24,262 bases of DNA from JBEKYD01 sp052325345. Its GTDB lineage: Bacteria; Acidobacteriota; Terriglobia; Bryobacterales; Bryobacteraceae. The position numbers and the translations under genes are program-made. The notes beneath the pieces are model-generated. The model searched no databases and had not been told where the DNA came from. It saw only the letters and a list, made by a program, of their open reading frames with translations. The stretch lies in NCBI GenBank assembly GCA_052325345.1, contig JBKQVG010000157.1, positions 1-24,262 of the forward strand, given 5' to 3'. This document shows positions 20,583-24,262 of the stretch, piece by piece. Position 1 is the first letter of the stretch. Every line of letters starts with the position of its first letter.

Positions 20583-20843
20583 CTACTTACGGCGAAAAAG
20601 CCGCCGTTCACTTGTGTCCATATCCCGGGCGGTGATCACTCTCACCAGGCCGGATAATCGCCGAAATACGACAAAAGCCAGGCGGCCGTCCAGCGTTTCG
20701 CCTAACGCGATGTATCGCTTTTGCCGAGTTCGCCTGACCTTGTGGTTACCTGCGAAGACTTCCTCCACCTCTTCCGGCGTGAATTCGTGCCTCTCGATAT
20801 GAGAGATGTTGTCATCATCCCACTCAAACCCGGAAATCACCAC
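20583..20843 (-). CDS. brnT: BrnT-family ribonuclease toxin
   Basis: This 86-residue protein is of the BrnT family, a RelE-like mRNA-cutting toxin. FEWDDDNISHIERHEFTPEE is the conserved start (W-D-x-x-K/N..H), followed by VEEVFAGNHKVRRTRQKRYI, ALGETLDGRLAFVVFRR and VRVITARDMDTSERRLF. The R-I/V-I-T-A-R-D/x-M block and the basic residues match active family members. It has two in-frame GTG starts (20843 and 20840) with no clear ribosome site. It forms an operon with the CopG-type antitoxin. A palindrome lies 8 bases upstream. Confidence 0.88.
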   Translation of the reverse strand: MVISGFEWDDDNISHIERHEFTPEEVEEVFAGNHKVRRTRQKRYIALGETLDGRLAFVVFRRLSGLVRVITARDMDTSERRLFRRK

Positions 20844-20850
20844 GCCGTTA

Positions 20851-20872
20851 TCGTATCAGGTTGCATATACGA
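20851..20872. promoter_or_regulatory. Palindrome upstream of brnT
   Basis: TCGTAT-N10-ATACGA, with perfect 6-bp arms, lies 8-29 bases before the brnT start. The position fits the autoregulatory site expected for a ribbon-helix-helix antitoxin. Confidence 0.45.
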
Positions 20873-20959
20873 AGCGCTACACGGCTAAGGGCACAAACCG
20901 TTCCGCGTCACCGCCTTCAACCCCACCATCTCGGGAACCTGGTTTACCATAGCTTGAAT

Positions 20960-22252
20960 ATGAGACCGATTTGGCTGATTGCGGCGGTGCTGCCGCTGGC
21001 GCTCTCCGCGGCGGACAAGACCTACGTGCTGAAGGCGGCGCGGATGTTCGACGGGAAGAGTGGGCAAGCGGCCGTGCCCGGACTGATCGTGGTTACGGGG
21101 AACAGGATTGCGGGCGTGGGCGGCGGCGCGGCGGTTCCGGCGGGCGCCGAAACCATCGACCTGGGCGATGCGACGCTATTGCCGGGATTGATGGACGCGC
21201 ACACGCACCTTTCCATGCCGTTTGAGATGGACTACCGGAATGGAATTCTGGCGGAGGTGCAGAAGCCGGTGGCGGAGCGGGCGCTGGACGCGGCCGAGAA
21301 CGCGCGGGTGACGCTGATGGCGGGATTTACGACGGTGCGCGACGTGGGATCGAGCGATTTCATCGACGTGGGTTTGCGCAACGCCATTCGCGACGGCCGG
21401 ATCGCGGGCCCGCGCATGCTGGTATCGGTACACGCGCTGGGATCGACGGGCGGCCACTGCGATCCCACGGCGGGGTTCTCACCGACGCTGTTCGGGCGCG
21501 AGCCGGGATTCGCCAACGGGGTGATCGATTCACCGGACGAGGCCCGGGTAGCGGTGCGCTACAACGTCAAGAACGGCGCGGACGTGATTAAGGTCTGCGC
21601 CACCGGGGGCGTGCTGTCGCTGACCGACGACGTGGATACGCCGCAACTGACGCAGGCGGAGCTGGATGCGCTGGTGGACGAAGCCCACGCGCTGCGGCGG
21701 AAGACGGCGGCGCACGCGCACGGGGCCACCGGCGCCAAGCGCGCCATCCGGGCCGGGATCGATTCCATCGAGCACGGCACGTTTCTGGACGACGAGGCGC
21801 TGGACATGATGAAGACCCGCGGAACGTTCTACAATCCGACCCTCATGGCGATCGAGGGCGTGAAGCAGAACCTGACGGACGGCTACCTGCCGCCGGCGGT
21901 GGCGCAGAAAGCCCGGGCGGCCATGGCGGCGCTCGACGCGACGGTGCGCAAGGCCATCGCCCGCGGCATCCGCATCGGAGTAGGAACGGACGCGGCGGTG
22001 TATCCGCACGGGAAGAACGCCGGCGAATTCGGCCTGCTGGTGAGCCTGGGGATGAAGCCGGCGGACGCGCTGAAAGCCGGCACGTCGGTGGACGCCGAAG
22101 AACTGGGAGTCACCGACCGCGGCACGCTGGAAACGGGGAAACTGGCCGATATCGTGGCATGCCCCGGAAACCCGCTGGAGAGTATCCGGCAGGTGGAAAA
22201 GATCGAGTTTGTAATGAAGGACGGAGTGGTGTATCGTAATGAACGCCGCTAA
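20960..22252 (+). CDS. Secreted metal-dependent amidohydrolase (Xaa-Pro dipeptidase/imidazolonepropionase-like)
   Basis: This is a 430-residue amidohydrolase-superfamily enzyme with a signal peptide (MRPIWLIAAVLPLALSAA). Metal-site residues are seen in order: HTH (H81, H83), the likely carboxylated lysine K211 in DVIKVCATGGV, H252 and H254 in AAHAHGATG, H272 in IEHGTFLDD, and D344 in GVGTDAAVYPHGKNAGEF. This arrangement fits the binuclear Xaa-Pro/Xaa-Arg dipeptidase group, often annotated as imidazolonepropionase-like. ATG 20960 starts the signal peptide; the frame opens at 20861 but that extension has no likeness to family members. Peptide hydrolysis in the periplasm is the most likely role; substrate preference is unknown. 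Confidence 0.88.
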   Translation: MRPIWLIAAVLPLALSAADKTYVLKAARMFDGKSGQAAVPGLIVVTGNRIAGVGGGAAVPAGAETIDLGDATLLPGLMDAHTHLSMPFEMDYRNGILAEVQKPVAERALDAAENARVTLMAGFTTVRDVGSSDFIDVGLRNAIRDGRIAGPRMLVSVHALGSTGGHCDPTAGFSPTLFGREPGFANGVIDSPDEARVAVRYNVKNGADVIKVCATGGVLSLTDDVDTPQLTQAELDALVDEAHALRRKTAAHAHGATGAKRAIRAGIDSIEHGTFLDDEALDMMKTRGTFYNPTLMAIEGVKQNLTDGYLPPAVAQKARAAMAALDATVRKAIARGIRIGVGTDAAVYPHGKNAGEFGLLVSLGMKPADALKAGTSVDAEELGVTDRGTLETGKLADIVACPGNPLESIRQVEKIEFVMKDGVVYRNERR

Positions 22253-22445
22253 CGTTAATGGCAGGATGGCGCGGGTTATCGGCAGTTGACATTTTGCTAA
22301 GATAATAGGGGCCCCGAAATCGGTTATCGTTTAGCGGCCGAAGCTTTCAGTCATCCACGGTCAGCGACCGGCCACGCCGGAGCCGCAAATCACCGAAGGC
22401 TACCGGCCTGGACGTGAACGAGTTTGTAAGACGACGCACTTGGCT
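22253..22445. other. Intergenic region upstream of the glycosyltransferase
   Basis: This 193-bp region probably holds the promoter and a leader for the glycosyltransferase gene. TTGACA occurs at 22286-22291 and GATAAT at 22301-22306, but only nine bases separate them, so they do not make a standard pair. No gene or strong hairpin was recognised. Confidence 0.4.
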
Positions 22446-24056
22446 ATGCCCTTTGCACCTCTAGCGATTCTGGTGGTTCGTTCCACCCCCGATCGCATTT
22501 CGCAAATGTTTGCGGAAACGCCTTTCGCCGGAATCCATCAGTTGGGGTGGTTCGACTGGGCGATGATGATTCCGTATTTCACGGTGCTGGTGATTCTGTC
22601 GGTGTACGGTTTGCACCGGTACGAAATCATGCGCACCTACTTCAAGCACCGCAGGAAAGCCACCGCGGGGCCGCCGCGGCGCTTCGAGCAACGTCCGCCG
22701 GTAACGATCCAGCTTCCGCTGTACAACGAACGCTATGTAGTGGAGCGCCTGATCGATGAAGTGGTGAAGATGGACTATCCGCGGGAGCTGCTGCAGATTC
22801 AGGTGCTGGACGATTCCACGGACGACACGGCTCCGTTTGCCGAAGCCCTGGTGGAGCGCTACCGCAACATGGGGTACCCGATCGAGTATCATCACCGGAC
22901 AAACCGTCACGGGTACAAGGCGGGGGCGCTGCAGGAAGGGTTGAAGACGGCGACGGGCGAGTTGGTGGCGATTTTCGACGCGGATTTCTGCCCTCCGTCG
23001 GAGTTTCTCAATCGCACGGTGGATTTTTTCGTCGATCCCAAGGTGGGCGTGGTGCAGACGCGATGGAGCTATCTGAATCGCGACTATAACTTCCTCACGG
23101 AAGTGGAAGCGATGCTGCTGGACGGCCACTTTATTCTGGAGCACGGGTCGCGGTCGCGGGCGGGGCTGTTCTTCAACTTCAACGGCACGGCCGGAATTTT
23201 GCGCAAGGCGATGATCGACGACGCCGGCGGGTGGCAGCACGACACGCTCACCGAGGATTCGGACCTAAGCTATCGCGCGCAATTGAAGGGCTGGCGGTTC
23301 GTGTACCTGCCGGGTCTGGATTGCCCTTCGGAGCTGCCGGTGGAAATGCACGGCTTCCAGGTGCAGCAGGCGCGCTGGGCCAAGGGGCTGACGCAGGTAG
23401 CCAAGAAACTGCTGCCTTCCCTGCTCAAGGCCGATATCCCGAAGCGGGTGAAGGCGGAAGCATTTCTGCACCTGACGCCGAACATCTCCTACCCGCTCAT
23501 GATCGTGGTTTCCGCGCTGATGCTGCCGGTGATGATCGTGCGCTTCTACATGGGCGTCTGGCACATGCTGCTGATCGACATGCCGCTGATTGTGGCGTCG
23601 TTCTGGTCGATATCGGCGTTTTATGTGGTGGCGCAGCGGGAACTCCATCCCAAGAGCTGGAAGCGCTCGATTCTGATGCTGCCGATGTTGATGGCCACCG
23701 GCGTGGCGCTGACCATCGTCAACACGCGCGCCGTGCTGGAGGCGTTGTTCGGAGTCGAAACGGCTTTTGTGCGCACCCCCAAGTATGCCGTCGGCGACCG
23801 CGCGGTAAACCTGGAGGTCAAGAAATACCGGCGCCGGAGCGGCTGGCTGCCGTATGCGGAGCTGCTGGTGGGGACGTACTTCGTGGGGACGATCGTGTTC
23901 GCCATCGAAACCTACAATTACCTCTCGATCCCGTTTTTGGCGCTGTTCGTAGTCGGCTATTACTGGGCGGCTTTTGCCACGCTCCACCAGGAACACCAGG
24001 GCCGCCTGCGCTGGGTCAAGCAGCAGCACCTGGCTCCCAGCCGGATGCAGAGCTAG
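22446..24056 (+). CDS. Processive-type family 2 glycosyltransferase, membrane-bound
   Basis: This 536-residue enzyme resembles cellulose/mannan-synthase-like glycosyltransferases. A membrane helix (about 38-55) precedes the GT2 domain: VTIQLPLYNERYVVERLIDE, VLDDSTDDT (DDS at 122-124), FDADFCP (DAD 178-180), TEDSDLSYR (TED 269-271) and QQARW (307-311). All four catalytic motifs of the D-D-D-QxxRW type are intact. At least four further hydrophobic segments follow (about 337-510), as expected for a protein that passes the growing chain through the membrane. It carries no PilZ domain. ATG 22446 is preferred over the TTG at 22440. It probably makes a surface polysaccharide or glycolipid; the sugar cannot be told. 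Confidence 0.92.
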   Translation: MPFAPLAILVVRSTPDRISQMFAETPFAGIHQLGWFDWAMMIPYFTVLVILSVYGLHRYEIMRTYFKHRRKATAGPPRRFEQRPPVTIQLPLYNERYVVERLIDEVVKMDYPRELLQIQVLDDSTDDTAPFAEALVERYRNMGYPIEYHHRTNRHGYKAGALQEGLKTATGELVAIFDADFCPPSEFLNRTVDFFVDPKVGVVQTRWSYLNRDYNFLTEVEAMLLDGHFILEHGSRSRAGLFFNFNGTAGILRKAMIDDAGGWQHDTLTEDSDLSYRAQLKGWRFVYLPGLDCPSELPVEMHGFQVQQARWAKGLTQVAKKLLPSLLKADIPKRVKAEAFLHLTPNISYPLMIVVSALMLPVMIVRFYMGVWHMLLIDMPLIVASFWSISAFYVVAQRELHPKSWKRSILMLPMLMATGVALTIVNTRAVLEALFGVETAFVRTPKYAVGDRAVNLEVKKYRRRSGWLPYAELLVGTYFVGTIVFAIETYNYLSIPFLALFVVGYYWAAFATLHQEHQGRLRWVKQQHLAPSRMQS

Positions 24057-24072
24057 CGGCCGGCGCTTAAAC

Positions 24073-24104
24073 GTGGCGCACTCGTGCGTGCCGCCACCCT
24101 TTTA
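24073..24104 (+). terminator. Terminator candidate after the glycosyltransferase
   Basis: GTGGCG-CAC (24073-24081) pairs with GTG-C-CGCCAC (24088-24097) with one bulged C, followed by CCTTTT. It begins 17 bases after the stop codon. Confidence 0.6.
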
Positions 24105-24185
24105 CAATTTTCTCCGCCAGGCACACACCCTGTCGCCACCTTGTTACCGTGCGCCGATATACTGGCTTGGGAGGGGAAGTTACCG

Positions 24186-24262
24186 ATGAATTCCATCGAG
24201 CGCTTCAGTCGAAAGCAATTTCTGCGCGTGAGCGGAGCGGCCGCCACGTCGATTCTGATTCG
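24186..24262 (+). CDS. Start of a protein with a Tat-like signal, cut by the window edge
   Basis: ATG 24186 follows a good ribosome site (GGGAGGGGAAG, 24170-24180). The 25 visible residues begin MNSIERFSRKQFLRVSGAAA and continue hydrophobic. SRKQFLR resembles the twin-arginine consensus SRRxFLK with Lys in the second Arg position. The protein is therefore probably exported folded, or is membrane-bound. Its family cannot be told. TATACT at 24158-24163 could be its -10, but no -35 at proper spacing was found. Confidence 0.7.
   Translation, partial: MNSIERFSRKQFLRVSGAAATSILI

Noticed and set aside
22286..22306. TTGACA and GATAAT as a sigma-70 promoter
   Set aside because: Only nine bases separate them, far less than the usual 16-18.
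24141..24163. TTGTTA and TATACT as a promoter for the last gene
   Set aside because: The spacer is 11 bases; only the TATACT may be real.

Overview
The window looks like chromosome of an Acidobacteriota bacterium, most likely of the Bryobacterales/Solibacter kind. This is inferred from high GC, secreted proteins built of Ig-like repeats, a sigma/anti-sigma/secreted-protein cluster, an HpnI/HpnJ-type hopanoid pair, and many small toxin-antitoxin genes. No marker gene for taxonomy is present. No tRNA, rRNA, CRISPR array, prophage or intact insertion sequence was seen.

Layout. Positions 1-2953 hold the end of hpnJ (radical SAM), a 485-bp mosaic of hairpin repeats, hpnI (glycosyltransferase) and an adenylate kinase; hpnJ and hpnI act on the sugar head group of hopanoids. 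The first 90 bases are an inverted piece of hpnJ itself, so the left edge is rearranged or chimeric. Positions 3031-4757 hold an O-methyltransferase overlapping a TIR protein whose second domain looks like an NB-ARC ATPase that has lost its P-loop. Positions 4758-5740 are decayed: a repeat, a frameshifted histidine-kinase remnant, a probable 47-residue membrane protein and hairpins. A metallo-beta-lactamase-fold hydrolase follows on the minus strand.

Positions 6724-9442 hold an intact DUF5615/DUF433 toxin-antitoxin pair, an orphan BrnA-like fragment, a secreted protein of unknown function, a GNAT acetyltransferase, a DUF465 protein and an Smr-domain protein. Positions 9532-15565 are an envelope block: a large Ig-repeat protein, an ECF sigma factor, its likely zinc-type anti-sigma factor, a secreted protein, and a small outer-membrane beta-barrel. 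Positions 15639-18983 hold a coiled-coil zinc-ribbon protein, a YjbQ-family protein and acetyl-CoA synthetase.

Positions 19044-20843 hold an AHSA1/ArsR operon with an unusually readable double operator, then a second toxin-antitoxin island (orphan DUF433 with a 9-codon toxin stub, and an intact BrnT/CopG-type pair). The window ends with a secreted amidohydrolase, a processive-type family 2 glycosyltransferase, and the start of a protein with a Tat-like signal.

Two themes cross the window. One is a dispersed hairpin repeat, core GTGGGRCAG..CCATCG..TTTTGTGG..CTG, that sits just downstream of stop codons at four places and creates spurious reading frames. The other is a pair of toxin-antitoxin islands that each combine the same two families and have each lost a different half.
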